Shown: positions 1 to 8,170 of the stretch, piece by piece
How the letters are laid out: each line of letters begins with the position of its first letter
How positions within the stretch are numbered: the first letter of the stretch is position 1
Assembly (NCBI RefSeq): GCF_037890695.1
Contig: NZ_CP149571.1
Location: 1,006,001 to 1,070,000 of the forward strand
Origin: Aeromonas jandaei
GTDB lineage: Bacteria; Pseudomonadota; Gammaproteobacteria; Enterobacterales; Aeromonadaceae
Reading direction: 5' to 3'
Length of the DNA stretch: 64,000 bases
Made by a program: the position numbers and the translations under genes
Notes under the pieces: model-generated
Databases searched by the model: none
The model's input: the letters and a program-made list of their open reading frames with translations, nothing else
Told to the model about the DNA's origin: nothing

Positions 1-1321
1 GCAAACCCCGCCGCTGGTGCGGGCCCGGGTCTTTTTCCGCTTCAAGGAGTTGATGGAGCAGCACAGGGACGAGCTGGCCCAGCTCATCAGCCGCGAGCAC
101 GGCAAGGTCTTCTCCGATGCGCAGGGTGAGCTGACCCGCGGGCTGGAAGTGGTGGAGTTTGCCTGCGGCATTCCTCATCTGCTCAAGGGGGAGCACTCCC
201 TCAACGTCGGTCGCGGGGTGGACAGCTACTCCATGATGCAGCCGGTGGGGGTTTGCGCCGGTATCACCCCGTTCAATTTCCCGGCCATGGTGCCGCTCTG
301 GATGTTCCCGGTCGCCATCGCCTGCGGCAACACCTTCATTCTCAAACCTTCCGAGAAGGATCCCTCCCTCTCGCTGCGGATGGCCGAGCTGCTCAAGGAG
401 GCCGGTCTGCCGGACGGCGTGCTCAACGTGGTGAACGGCGACAAGGAGGTGGTGGATGTGCTGCTGACCGACCCGCGAGTAGGTGCCGTGTCGTTTGTCG
501 GCTCGACTCCCATCGCCCAGTACATCTATGCCACCGCCTCTGCCCACGGCAAACGGGTGCAGGCGTTGGGCGGCGCCAAGAACCACATGGTGGTGATGCC
601 GGATGCGGATCTCGATCAAGCGGTCTCCGCCCTGATGGGGGCTGCTTATGGGGCGGCGGGTGAGCGCTGCATGGCTATTTCGGTGGCCGTGGTGGTGGGG
701 GACGAGACCGCCGATGCGCTGGTGGCCAAGCTGATGCCGCTAGTGGAAAAACTGCGGGTGGGCCCGGGGCTGGGCCAGAGCCCGGAGAACGAAATGGGGC
801 CGCTCATCAGCAAGGAGCATCTGGCCAAGGTGCGCGGCTACGTGGATCAGGGGGTGGCCGAAGGGGCCACGCTGCGGGTCGATGGTCGCACGCTGAGCCA
901 CGACGAGGGTTACTTTATCGGTGGCTGCCTGTTTGACGAGGTGACCCCCGAGATGCGCATCTATCGCGAGGAGATCTTCGGCCCGGTGCTCTCCATCGTG
1001 CGGGTGCCGGACTACGAGACGGCACTGCGGCTCATCAACGAGCACGAGTACGGCAACGGTACCGCCATCTTTACCTGTGACGGCGACACTGCGCGGGACT
1101 TCACGGCGCGGGTGCAGGTCGGTATGGTAGGGGTGAACGTCCCCATTCCGGTGCCGATGGCGTTTCACAGCTTTGGCGGCTGGAAGCGCTCCATCTTCGG
1201 GCCGCTCAACATGCACGGGCCGGATGGGGTTCGCTTTTATACCCGGATGAAGACGGTCACGGCGCGCTGGCCCCAGAGCCTGCGCAGTGGTGCCGAGTTC
1301 TCCATGCCAACCATGAAGTGA
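1..1321 (+). CDS. mmsA: CoA-acylating methylmalonate-semialdehyde dehydrogenase (5' end missing)
   Basis: This aldehyde dehydrogenase family enzyme converts methylmalonate or malonate semialdehyde plus CoA and NAD to propionyl- or acetyl-CoA, in valine or inositol breakdown. The reading frame is open from base 2 with no stop, and the translated edge fits an internal part of the family, so roughly the first 60 codons lie outside the window. The GTG at 17 is internal. Visible motifs are the nucleotide-binding [11 protein letters not shown], the FVGSTPIA glycine loop and the catalytic Cys in GERCMA (codon at 668-670). The C-terminus [13 protein letters not shown] is typical of this subfamily. 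The next gene has its own ribosome site and looks separate. Family assignment is firm; the substrate is inferred. Confidence 0.9.
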   Translation, partial: QTPPLVRARVFFRFKELMEQHRDELAQLISREHGKVFSDAQGELTRGLEVVEFACGIPHLLKGEHSLNVGRGVDSYSMMQPVGVCAGITPFNFPAMVPLWMFPVAIACGNTFILKPSEKDPSLSLRMAELLKEAGLPDGVLNVVNGDKEVVDVLLTDPRVGAVSFVGSTPIAQYIYATASAHGKRVQALGGAKNHMVVMPDADLDQAVSALMGAAYGAAGERCMAISVAVVVGDETADALVAKLMPLVEKLRVGPGLGQSPENEMGPLISKEHLAKVRGYVDQGVAEGATLRVDGRTLSHDEGYFIGGCLFDEVTPEMRIYREEIFGPVLSIVRVPDYETALRLINEHEYGNGTAIFTCDGDTARDFTARVQVGMVGVNVPIPVPMAFHSFGGWKRSIFGPLNMHGPDGVRFYTRMKTVTARWPQSLRSGAEFSMPTMK

Positions 1322-1357
1322 TGAGCCAAAGGCTCACCACCATGATTTGATTCTCTT

Positions 1358-1386
1358 GCCCCCGCTGATCGCTGGTCTGCGGGGGC
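1358..1386 (+). terminator. Hairpin after mmsA
   Basis: Perfect 8-bp stem GCCCCCGC/GCGGGGGC with a 13-nt loop, 36 bases after the mmsA stop. The following T-tract is poor (ACTTCTGT), so termination may be partial. Confidence 0.45.
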
Positions 1387-1407
1387 ACTTCTGTAAAGGA
1401 GCAACAG

Positions 1408-2136
1408 ATGCGATTGGGAATTCTCGATTGTGACCGGCTGGATCCCGATCTGGCGGATCGTTTTGGCCCCGTCTACTCCGAGATGTTTATCAGGGGGTTT
1501 CAGCCGCTGGCACCCGAGCTGGAGTTTCGGGTCTGGTCAGCCATCGATGGCGAGTTGCCGGAGGATCTGCACGAGTGCGATGCCTGGCTCATCACAGGTT
1601 CGCGCCACGACGCCTATAGCGATATCCCCTGGATCCAGGCACTGCGCGGCTGGATCCGCCGTGCCCATGATGCCGACATCAAGCTGGCCGGGATCTGTTT
1701 CGGCCATCAGGTGATCGCCCAGGCGCTGGGGGGCGAAGTGGTGAAATCCACCAAGGGGTGGGGGCTGGGTGTGTCGGTTCACCCCATGCTGGAAGATGCC
1801 CCCTGGATGGCGCCGGCGCGGGATCATATCCGCATTCTGGCGAGCCATCAGGATCAGGTGGCGCTGCTCCCCCCCGGAGCAACCCGGCTGGCGGGCAACG
1901 ATTTTTGTCCCAACTTCATGTTCCTGCAGGGGGACAACATAGTGGCCATTCAGGGGCACCCCGAGTTTTCGGTGGAGTACAACCGGGCGCTGATCGAACG
2001 GCGCCGTGGCCTGCTGCCCGACGAGCGTTACCAGAGCAGCCTCTCCTCGCTGGAGGGAGAGGTGGATTCGACCACCATGATGCAGTGGTTGCTGCAGTTT
2101 TTGGGGATCCTGCCGCTGCGGGCTGGCGCGGCCTGA
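1408..2136 (+). CDS. Class I glutamine amidotransferase domain protein (GMP synthase-like, GuaA N-domain type)
   Basis: A stand-alone 242-residue glutamine amidotransferase domain. The nucleophile elbow LAGICFGHQ puts the catalytic Cys at residue 97, and IQGHPEFS gives the His (184) and Glu (186) of the triad. There is no synthetase domain, so it resembles the free-standing GATase-like proteins seen beside amine or amino-acid catabolic genes, some of which hydrolyse gamma-glutamyl compounds. The start has a strong AAAGGAG site 8 bases upstream. It lies between mmsA and cysB with moderate gaps and may be a single-gene unit. The real substrate cannot be read from the sequence. Confidence 0.8.
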   Translation: MRLGILDCDRLDPDLADRFGPVYSEMFIRGFQPLAPELEFRVWSAIDGELPEDLHECDAWLITGSRHDAYSDIPWIQALRGWIRRAHDADIKLAGICFGHQVIAQALGGEVVKSTKGWGLGVSVHPMLEDAPWMAPARDHIRILASHQDQVALLPPGATRLAGNDFCPNFMFLQGDNIVAIQGHPEFSVEYNRALIERRRGLLPDERYQSSLSSLEGEVDSTTMMQWLLQFLGILPLRAGAA

Positions 2137-2291
2137 GCCCGGTTTGTCAGCGACCCCCTTCGGGTGCTAGATTTTGTAGCAAAATGAAGGATCAAGCGCT
2201 GCGATGTCGGGATCGGATGATACACTGGCCGCCCTTTGTGGCGGCCTGTTTGTCTGGCGTGATCGCCGCACCAGCTTGAGAGGGTGAAGCC

Positions 2292-3263
2292 TTGAAACTA
2301 CAGCAATTGAAGTACTTGATCGCGATCCGGGACCACAACCTCAACGTCTCGGTGGCATCCGATGCGCTCTATACCAGCCAGCCTGGGGTCAGCAAGCAGA
2401 TCGGCCTGCTGGAGAGCGAGCTGGGAGTGCGGATCTTCGAGCGCCGTGGCAAGCATCTGCACCGCATCACCCCGGTAGGTGAGGAGATCATCAAGTGTGC
2501 CGAGGCGATGCTCAACATCGAGAGCAAGATCAAGGCGATCTCCCGCGAGTACCTGGATCCGACTGTGGGCACCCTCAACATCCACACTACCCACACCATC
2601 GCCCGCTATCTGCTGCCCAAATCGGTTACCTACTTCACCAAGAAGTACCCCAAGATCTCGTTCCACCTCCATCCGGTGATGTCGGCGAGCAAGGAGCAGA
2701 TCAGTAAGGGTTACTCCGATTTCTCCATCGTTGCCCACGAAATTGGCTTCGACAAGGAGCTGATCGCGCTGCCCGCCTACCTCTGGACCCTCTCACTGGT
2801 GGTGCCGCAGGATCACCCGCTGGCCAAGGTGAAGAAGCCGACCCTGGAGCAGCTCTGCCACTACCCGATCCTCAGTTACGAGAGCGGTGCCACCGGTCGT
2901 CAGGTGCAGGATGAGGTGTTTCAGGCGGCGGGGCTGACCCCGAGCTACTACATGACGGTAATGGATGCCGGAGTGATCAAGCGCTATGTGGAGCTGGGCT
3001 TTGGCATCGGCATCATCTCCTCGCTGGTGGCCAACGACACCGACAGCCCCGGGCTGGTCTCCATCAATCTGGAGCACCTGTTCAAGCCCTGCCCGGCCCA
3101 GATCTGCTTCAGCAAGAGCATCCTGCTGCAGAACTACATGTATGACTTCATCAGCTCCTTCTCGCCCCACCTCACCAAGGAGGTGATCCAGAGCGTGATG
3201 CAGCAGCCGACCCAGGCGCGCATCGACGAGCTGCTGGCCGGGGTGGAGCTGCCCATCTATTGA
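2292..3263 (+). CDS. cysB: LysR-type regulator CysB
   Basis: A 323-residue LysR-family activator. In well-studied relatives CysB activates sulfate assimilation and cysteine synthesis genes and senses N-acetylserine. The N-terminus MKLQQLKYLIAIRDHNLNVS and the helix-turn-helix with LYTSQPGVSKQI (residues ~26-38) are the CysB signature rather than a generic LysR. The effector domain has the typical TTHT-like segment (IHTTHTIARYLLP), DADVIK-like DAGVIKRYVELG and C-terminal YMYDFI. The start is TTG, supported by AGGGTGAAG just upstream and by alignment of the first residues with CysB. No sulfur genes lie next to it, which is normal for a global regulator. The name is a family-level call; a Cbl-like paralogue is less likely. 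Confidence 0.88.
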   Translation: MKLQQLKYLIAIRDHNLNVSVASDALYTSQPGVSKQIGLLESELGVRIFERRGKHLHRITPVGEEIIKCAEAMLNIESKIKAISREYLDPTVGTLNIHTTHTIARYLLPKSVTYFTKKYPKISFHLHPVMSASKEQISKGYSDFSIVAHEIGFDKELIALPAYLWTLSLVVPQDHPLAKVKKPTLEQLCHYPILSYESGATGRQVQDEVFQAAGLTPSYYMTVMDAGVIKRYVELGFGIGIISSLVANDTDSPGLVSINLEHLFKPCPAQICFSKSILLQNYMYDFISSFSPHLTKEVIQSVMQQPTQARIDELLAGVELPIY

Positions 3264-3369
3264 TCCCGATCGGATTCCCGATCGCTGCCGGTTGTCTCTT
3301 CTGTCAGGCTGGGCTCTACTCGGGGTTCAGCCTGTCTCTTTTGGGCTATCTCCATCGTCCGAGGTCTCT

Positions 3370-4209
3370 ATGTCCCGCATTCTGCTGCTTGCCAATCTCA
3401 ACTGTGATCATGTGCTCTCCCTCTCCGAACCGCTGGTGGCGGGGGCCCGGCTGCAATATGTGGATCAGGGGCGCAGGGTGGGGGGCGGCGCTGCCAATAC
3501 CGGCATCGGGCTGGTATGGGCGGGTCATGAGGTGACCATCGCCTCCCGCATCGGGCTGGACGAGACCGGCGACTGGCTGCTGGAGCAGGCGGCCGGTTAC
3601 GGGCTGGATTGCAGCCATGTGGAGCGCTTTGGCGGCGAGACCGGCGAGCTGCTGATTCTGGTGGACTCCACCGGCGAGCGCACCATACTGCGCCGCCCAC
3701 GACGCCCCGATCTGCCCGGCGATCTGCCGCTGGAGGGGATCGACTGCCTCTACGTGAACTATCCCGGTACCGCCATCATCAGCTACATGCGCCAGATGCT
3801 CAGCAAAAGCTTCGTGGTGGCCCAGTATCCCAAGGGGGGGCAAGCGCGCCGTCCCTGCCACGTGCTGGTGGCTTCCCGCTCCGATCTTGGCGAGGTGAGC
3901 GACCCCTGGCAACATGCCCGCCAGCTGGCGGGGGAGCAGCTGGAGTGGCTGGTGCTGACTGAGGGTAAGGCAGGCGCAGTGGCCATCCATGGTGAGGAGC
4001 AGATTAGGGTCGCCGCCCGGCCAGTATCTGTGGTCGATACCACGGGGGCGGGGGATGCTTTCGCTGGGGGATTGATCCATGGTCTGGCACGAGGCATGGC
4101 GATCAAGGATGCGTTGCAGTGTGCGGTGGACTGGGGTGCATTTGCCGTCGCCTCCGAGAGTTCCATCCCCTCGGTCGCGCTGAAAAACTGGCTGAAACAG
4201 CCGCACTGA
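3370..4209 (+). CDS. PfkB/ribokinase-family carbohydrate kinase
   Basis: A 279-residue sugar or nucleoside kinase of the ribokinase fold. The N-terminal signature VGGGAANTGIGLVWAG (residues ~38-53) and the C-terminal signature DTTGAGDAFAGG, which carries the anion hole and catalytic Asp, are both intact. The ATG at 3370 is chosen because the beta-strand SRILLLANLN starts there; the longer upstream reading would add 26 residues unlike the family. The substrate (ribose, fructose, a nucleoside or other) cannot be determined. It lies about 100 bases after cysB on the same strand, with no sugar transporter nearby to suggest a pathway. Confidence 0.8.
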   Translation: MSRILLLANLNCDHVLSLSEPLVAGARLQYVDQGRRVGGGAANTGIGLVWAGHEVTIASRIGLDETGDWLLEQAAGYGLDCSHVERFGGETGELLILVDSTGERTILRRPRRPDLPGDLPLEGIDCLYVNYPGTAIISYMRQMLSKSFVVAQYPKGGQARRPCHVLVASRSDLGEVSDPWQHARQLAGEQLEWLVLTEGKAGAVAIHGEEQIRVAARPVSVVDTTGAGDAFAGGLIHGLARGMAIKDALQCAVDWGAFAVASESSIPSVALKNWLKQPH

Positions 4210-4530
4210 CGCCCTGTTCATACACTGCTTGAAGCGTGATTTCCCCTCTTGTCTGTTGGGGGCGGCGGCGAGGAATTTCGGGAAATTTAGCCGCCAGAAT
4301 GGAGGCAAACGCCGGGCTAACCCGGCAAGTTTGCGATCAATCAAAGAAAGTGTCGATTTATGTGCATCTTCATCGACACCCGGTTGTGCTGCTCTTAACC
4401 TTGTCACTCCGCAACTCAGATTAAGAGACAGGCCCCCCTCTGGTGGACAGAGGCAAACCGGTTGTCTCCTGCCTCTTAGCTCAATGTTGTCGTCCTGATT
4501 CCTGGCTTGTAGTAAGAGGCAAGTGCGACC
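4210..4530 (+). promoter_or_regulatory. Upstream region of nsrR with a candidate NsrR site and an inverted repeat
   Basis: This 321-base gap has no convincing gene. At 4349-4370 lies a sequence whose right half (TGCATCTT) matches the NsrR half-site perfectly and whose whole matches the 22-base consensus at about 14 positions. It overlaps a perfect 8-bp inverted repeat, GTGTCGAT at 4350-4357 and ATCGACAC at 4372-4379. NsrR autorepression is known in relatives; the assignment here is inference. Confidence 0.4.
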
Positions 4531-4983
4531 ATGCAACTGACACGATTTACCGACTACGCCCTGCGTACCCTGACCTTCCTGGCGGTGCAGCCGGGCGATC
4601 GCCTGTCGACCATTACCGAAGTGGCCGATACCTTCGGCATCTCTCGCAACCACGTGGTCAAGATAGTGCACCAGCTCGGCATCAAGGGGTACATCGAGAC
4701 GGTGCGTGGCAAGCATGGCGGTATCCGGCTCGGTCGCTCCGCGGTCTCCATCAACCTGCGCGATGTGGTGATGGATATGGAGCATGTGCTCTGTCCGGTC
4801 GACTGCAAGCGCGAGAACTGCCGTCTCTCCGGCGGCTGCCGCATTCAGGGCATCCTGCGCCGCGCCATGAACGCCTTCCTCGAAGTGCTGGGTGAGTACA
4901 CCCTGGCCGATGCGGTACGCGATCCGAACCGTCTCTGCCATCTGCTGGGCATTGAGCAGGAGTCCATTCTGGCGATGGCCTGA
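4531..4983 (+). CDS. nsrR: Nitric-oxide-sensing Rrf2-family repressor NsrR
   Basis: A 150-residue Rrf2 regulator whose iron-sulfur cluster reacts with nitric oxide and relieves repression of NO-detoxification genes. The N-terminus MQLTRFTDYALRTL, the winged helix with GISRNHVVKI and the wing VRGKHGGIRLG are characteristic of NsrR. The cluster ligands appear as Cys92, Cys97 and Cys103, with the C-X4-C-X5-C spacing of Escherichia coli NsrR, plus an extra Cys88. No hmp or rnr gene lies alongside. The neighbour, convergent on the far side of a shared terminator, is a NapF-like ferredoxin. IscR is excluded by the spacing and sequence. Confidence 0.88.
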   Translation: MQLTRFTDYALRTLTFLAVQPGDRLSTITEVADTFGISRNHVVKIVHQLGIKGYIETVRGKHGGIRLGRSAVSINLRDVVMDMEHVLCPVDCKRENCRLSGGCRIQGILRRAMNAFLEVLGEYTLADAVRDPNRLCHLLGIEQESILAMA

Positions 4984-5008
4984 TGGGCAGGAAGCAAGAA
5001 TAGATAGG

Positions 5009-5030
5009 AAAGGGGCCTGATGGCCCCTTT
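5009..5030. terminator. Bidirectional terminator between nsrR and napF
   Basis: Perfect 9-bp stem AAAGGGGCC/GGCCCCTTT with a TGAT loop. T-runs on both strands let it serve the convergent genes nsrR and napF. Confidence 0.8.
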
Positions 5031-5036
5031 TGCTTG

Positions 5037-5558
5037 TCAGCGATTACCCGGCTGGCGGATCAGGGTGATGGCGCCGTGCAGACAGGCGAGGCCACAGGCA
5101 CCGCAGCCATTGCAGGCATCCATATTGACGTTGATGCCATCGGCTGTGGCCTTGATTGCCTGCTGGGGGCAGGCATCTTCACAGAGCAGGCAGTAGAAGC
5201 CCTGACGGGCCTGACAGCTCTCTTCAATCTGGACCCGGGTCTGCACCTGCCGACCCAGTTGCAGGTCGAGTGCGCCGGTCGGACAGGCTCTGGCGCAGCT
5301 GCCGCAATAGCTGCACTGGCCGCAGGCGAGATCGAGCACCGGGGTGCCGGCAATCGGGCTCCCCTCGTACTCCTCCTGCATGGCCGGTTTGAGCAGACCG
5401 CGCGGGCAGGCCTTGAAACACTCGCCGCAGCGGGTGCAAAGGGTGAGGTACTGGGACTCCTCGATCGCCCACGGCGGGCGCGCTTCATGGCAAACCACCG
5501 CGGGTTTGCGTGAAGCTTGCCAGCCTTGTGTCAGCCAACGGAGGAAATAATGAGTCAT
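5037..5558 (-). CDS. napF: NapF-like ferredoxin-type protein with multiple 4Fe-4S motifs
   Basis: A 173-residue cytoplasmic polyferredoxin. NapF is linked to periplasmic nitrate reductase and helps mature or supply electrons to NapA. Four cysteine clusters are visible in order: CTRCGECFKACP, CGQCSYCGSCARACP, CLLCEDACP and CNGCGACGLACL. The ATG at 5558 is preferred to the GTG at 5564 because AGGGG then sits about 6 bases upstream. No napDABC genes are in the window, so this copy stands alone. Its location beside the NO sensor nsrR suggests a link to nitrogen-oxide respiration, but that is inference. Confidence 0.8.
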   Translation of the reverse strand: MTHYFLRWLTQGWQASRKPAVVCHEARPPWAIEESQYLTLCTRCGECFKACPRGLLKPAMQEEYEGSPIAGTPVLDLACGQCSYCGSCARACPTGALDLQLGRQVQTRVQIEESCQARQGFYCLLCEDACPQQAIKATADGINVNMDACNGCGACGLACLHGAITLIRQPGNR

Positions 5559-5699
5559 GCCCACCCCTGATACCTATTAGGGGTTAATTTTATCGAAGTT
5601 TGCGAGGGCAGGCCAGAGAATAGCAGCCGTCAGGATCGCAAGGGCTGTTGCCCTTGTGTAAGCTAGGCGGGTCTCTTTTCCGTGGTTGAATGAAAACAT

Positions 5700-5915
5700 A
5701 TGTGGTTATTTCTCTGGCGTTCGTCCCTGCTCTATATCTTCCCCCTGCTGATGTGGGGCTACTGCCGCATCAAGGGCATCGAGTTCGTCGAGCTCGATAC
5801 CGGGGTCAACAGCCACAAGTGGGTGGTGCTCGCCGCCTACCTCATCTACGTGCTGCTCTGGCTGCTGGCCAACCGCTATCTCGAACTCTTCCTGCGCCAG
5901 CGGAGCCGTAAATGA
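5700..5915 (+). CDS. Small two-helix membrane protein
   Basis: A 71-residue protein with two hydrophobic segments, about residues 2-20 and 43-60, separated by a short polar stretch and followed by a basic tail (RQRSRK). That topology places it in the inner membrane with both ends on one side. The stop overlaps the start of rmuC by 4 bases (ATGA), which indicates translational coupling. I do not recognise a named family; a short membrane protein ahead of rmuC may be a conserved arrangement. An alternative in-frame start is not obvious. Confidence 0.6.
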   Translation: MWLFLWRSSLLYIFPLLMWGYCRIKGIEFVELDTGVNSHKWVVLAAYLIYVLLWLLANRYLELFLRQRSRK

Positions 5916-7252
5916 TCGAGCCCGGGCTCTGGGTCATCCTGCTGCCAGCCGCCCTGCTGGCACTCGGAACAGGCTGGCTGATTGGCCGGCGCAGCAGCAC
6001 GGCGCAGACTCAGGAGCTGCTGCTGGCACAGGAGCGTTATCAGGCGCTGCAGGAGCGTTTTGACGAACTGCAGGATGAGCGACAACAGGGGCAGCAGAAG
6101 CTGGATCAGCAGCAGACTCTGCTCATCAAACTCACCGCCCGTCTCAAGGATGCGGAAGCGACCCTGCGCAGCGAACGGTTGGCCGCCGCCGAGAAGCTGC
6201 AATTGCAGCAGGAGGCGGAGCAGCGCCTCAGCCAGCAGTTCGAGAACCTTGCCAACCGGATCTTCGAGCAAAACTCCGGTAACTTCCGTGAATTGAACCA
6301 GAACAGCCTCGATCTGCTGCTCACACCGCTCAAGGAGCAGCTCGAGGGCTTCCGCCGTCAGGTGGGGGAGACCCACGCGCAGGAGACGGCCCAGCGCCAC
6401 AGCCTCAAGTTCGAGCTGGAGCGCCTCGCCGAGCTCAATGCCCGCATGACCGAAGAGGCTGCGGCACTGACCAGAGCCCTCAAGGGTGACAGCAAGCAGC
6501 AGGGCAACTGGGGTGAAGTGGTGCTGGCGCGGATCCTCAGCGAGTGCGGTCTGCGCGAGGGTCACGAGTACCACACCCAGGTCAATATCGAGGTGGAGAA
6601 GGGCAAGCGTTACCAGCCCGATGTCATCGTCCACCTGCCGCAAGAGAAAGACATCATCATCGACGCCAAGGTGTCGCTGACCGCCTACGAGCGCTGGTAC
6701 AACGCCGATGACGAGCTGGAGAAGGCGGTAGCGCTCAAGGAACACGTCGCTTCGGTGCGCAACCATATCCGCGAGCTGGGTCGCAAGGATTACCAGCAGT
6801 TGCCCGGGGTGCGCACCCTCGACTATGTGCTGATGTTCGTGGCGGTGGAGCCCGCCTTCCTTACCGCGATGGAGGCTGATCCCTCGCTGGTGCGTTACGG
6901 TCTCGACAACAACATCCTGCTGGTGAGCCCCACCAATCTCATGGTGGCGCTGCGCACCATCGAGAACCTGTGGCGCTACGAGCGGCAGAACCAGAATGCT
7001 CGCCAGATCGCCGAGCGGGCCGGTCGCCTCTACGAAAAGCTGCGGTTGTTCGTCGAGGAGATGCAGCAGATGGGCGGCAGCCTGCACAAGGCGCAGGAGA
7101 GCTACGACAAGGCGATGGGACGGCTGGTCAACGGCCGTGGCAACCTGATTGCGCAGGTCGAGCGTTTCCGTGAGCTGGGGGTGGAGGTAACCAAGAGCCT
7201 GCCCGAGCCGTTGGTTGAGCGGGCGCTGGAGCGAGATAAGGAGCGGGAGTAG
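5912..7252 (+). CDS. rmuC: DNA recombination protein RmuC
   Basis: A 446-residue protein of the RmuC family, which limits DNA inversions and rearrangements and is predicted to be a restriction-like nuclease. An N-terminal membrane anchor (residues ~5-25) is followed by a long glutamine- and leucine-rich coiled coil to about residue 190. The RmuC core follows, with conserved NWGEVVLARILSECGLREG, PDVIVHLPQEKDIIIDAKVSL and YVLMFVAVEPAF. The Asp/Lys residues in the IIDAKVSL block fit the nuclease-like active site. It is coupled to the small membrane gene upstream and followed by a very strong hairpin. Length is normal for the family. Confidence 0.92.
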   Translation: MIEPGLWVILLPAALLALGTGWLIGRRSSTAQTQELLLAQERYQALQERFDELQDERQQGQQKLDQQQTLLIKLTARLKDAEATLRSERLAAAEKLQLQQEAEQRLSQQFENLANRIFEQNSGNFRELNQNSLDLLLTPLKEQLEGFRRQVGETHAQETAQRHSLKFELERLAELNARMTEEAAALTRALKGDSKQQGNWGEVVLARILSECGLREGHEYHTQVNIEVEKGKRYQPDVIVHLPQEKDIIIDAKVSLTAYERWYNADDELEKAVALKEHVASVRNHIRELGRKDYQQLPGVRTLDYVLMFVAVEPAFLTAMEADPSLVRYGLDNNILLVSPTNLMVALRTIENLWRYERQNQNARQIAERAGRLYEKLRLFVEEMQQMGGSLHKAQESYDKAMGRLVNGRGNLIAQVERFRELGVEVTKSLPEPLVERALERDKERE

Positions 7253-7269
7253 TTTTCCCCTGCATCGCC

Positions 7270-7310
7270 ATCAGCAAAAGGCCCAAACACGGTTTGGGCC
7301 TTTTGCTGAT
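7270..7310. terminator. Very long perfect hairpin after rmuC
   Basis: A 19-bp perfect stem with a 3-base loop (ACG), centred 38 bases after the rmuC stop. Its core GGCCCAAAC/GTTTGGGCC recurs in the typA terminator at 16200-16228. It can terminate transcription from either strand. Confidence 0.8.
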
Positions 7311-7347
7311 TTGGGCTCTGTTTTTAAGAAGAGAACTATAAGTAGGA

Positions 7348-8013
7348 CTATTTCTTTAACACCGCCAGATAATTCCCATCAGTTTCTATATCGATTATTT
7401 CAGTAGAAAAGTCATATTTAGCCGCCTCCCTGTTCAGCTGATCCTGAGCGATATCCAGCCAACTGATGGGCGCCTCGGTTTCTCCTTTATAGGTAAAAGA
7501 GAGCTCTCGTATAACGGTCTGGTTAGTACTCCCGTTCGTTGAGTTCAAAATGATTTGACCTTTCGGCGAAATATATTGATGAGCAAGTTCGAAAAATTTC
7601 CCCAACATTTCAATGTTGCCCACGGCTCCGATACTGCGACCGAGTAGCAACCAGGTATCAAACGGGGCGTCAAAACTAGCCGAAAAGATATCGGCATTGA
7701 TGACTCTGCTGACGCCTCTGGCTTGCATCACCTCACAGGCCAATGGAGAGATATCGAGGGCGGTCACATCAAAAAGCTGCTGTTGCAAAAAGAGCGAGTG
7801 TTCACCCGTTCCAGCTCCTATATCCAGCGTCTTTCCCCTGCATAAAGATAACGCCCGGCGATCAATCTGGTAGTAGTCGGCTGGTCGAAAAAAGATAGCG
7901 AGCGGGAGACAATATGGTTCTTGCCCGCTGATGTTGATCTGCAAGGTTTCATCACCCCTGTTCTGATAGTGCTCTTTCAGCGCCTTGCCAAATAGATCCA
8001 GACTTTTCAACAT
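7348..8013 (-). CDS. Class I SAM-dependent methyltransferase, AT-rich
   Basis: A 221-residue methyltransferase. Motif I is TLDIGAGTGEHSLFL, followed by the acidic motif LDISP and the motif III-like INADIFSA. The substrate is unknown. The ATG at 8013 gives GGGGAG about 6 bases upstream; a second ATG two codons earlier (8019) would touch the ribosome site. The coding sequence is visibly more AT-rich, with codons such as ATA, TTA and AAA rare in its neighbours, and the gene is flanked by strong hairpins on both sides. Both point to later acquisition. No partner gene is apparent. Confidence 0.75.
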   Translation of the reverse strand: MLKSLDLFGKALKEHYQNRGDETLQINISGQEPYCLPLAIFFRPADYYQIDRRALSLCRGKTLDIGAGTGEHSLFLQQQLFDVTALDISPLACEVMQARGVSRVINADIFSASFDAPFDTWLLLGRSIGAVGNIEMLGKFFELAHQYISPKGQIILNSTNGSTNQTVIRELSFTYKGETEAPISWLDIAQDQLNREAAKYDFSTEIIDIETDGNYLAVLKK

Positions 8014-8123
8014 GACCATCTCCCCATAATGCTGTAATCGGCAGGAATATTTTCATGTATACGATATGACATCTGTTAATCGAACCGAGGGTTTGAAGTT
8101 GCGGGATCTCCGCCACAAATAAA

Positions 8124-8147
8124 AACGGCCCACCGAAGTGGGCCGTT
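8124..8147. terminator. Terminator of add
   Basis: Perfect 10-bp stem AACGGCCCAC/GTGGGCCGTT with a CGAA loop, 24 bases beyond the add stop. It is flanked on the plus-strand left by a run of A, which gives a U-tract for the minus-strand transcript. Confidence 0.85.
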
Positions 8148-8170
8148 GTTATTTGCATTGCCGGTGTTAA

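Noticed and set aside
3346-4941. 531-codon open frame antisense to the PfkB and nsrR genes
   Set aside because: It covers two real genes plus their intergenic region and has shadow-type composition.
5571-5586. Possible NarL/NarP 7-2-7 site (TACCTAT-TA-GGGGTTA) upstream of napF
   Set aside because: The left heptamer is perfect but the right is poor, and it lies only 13-28 bases before the start codon, so it would fall in the leader.
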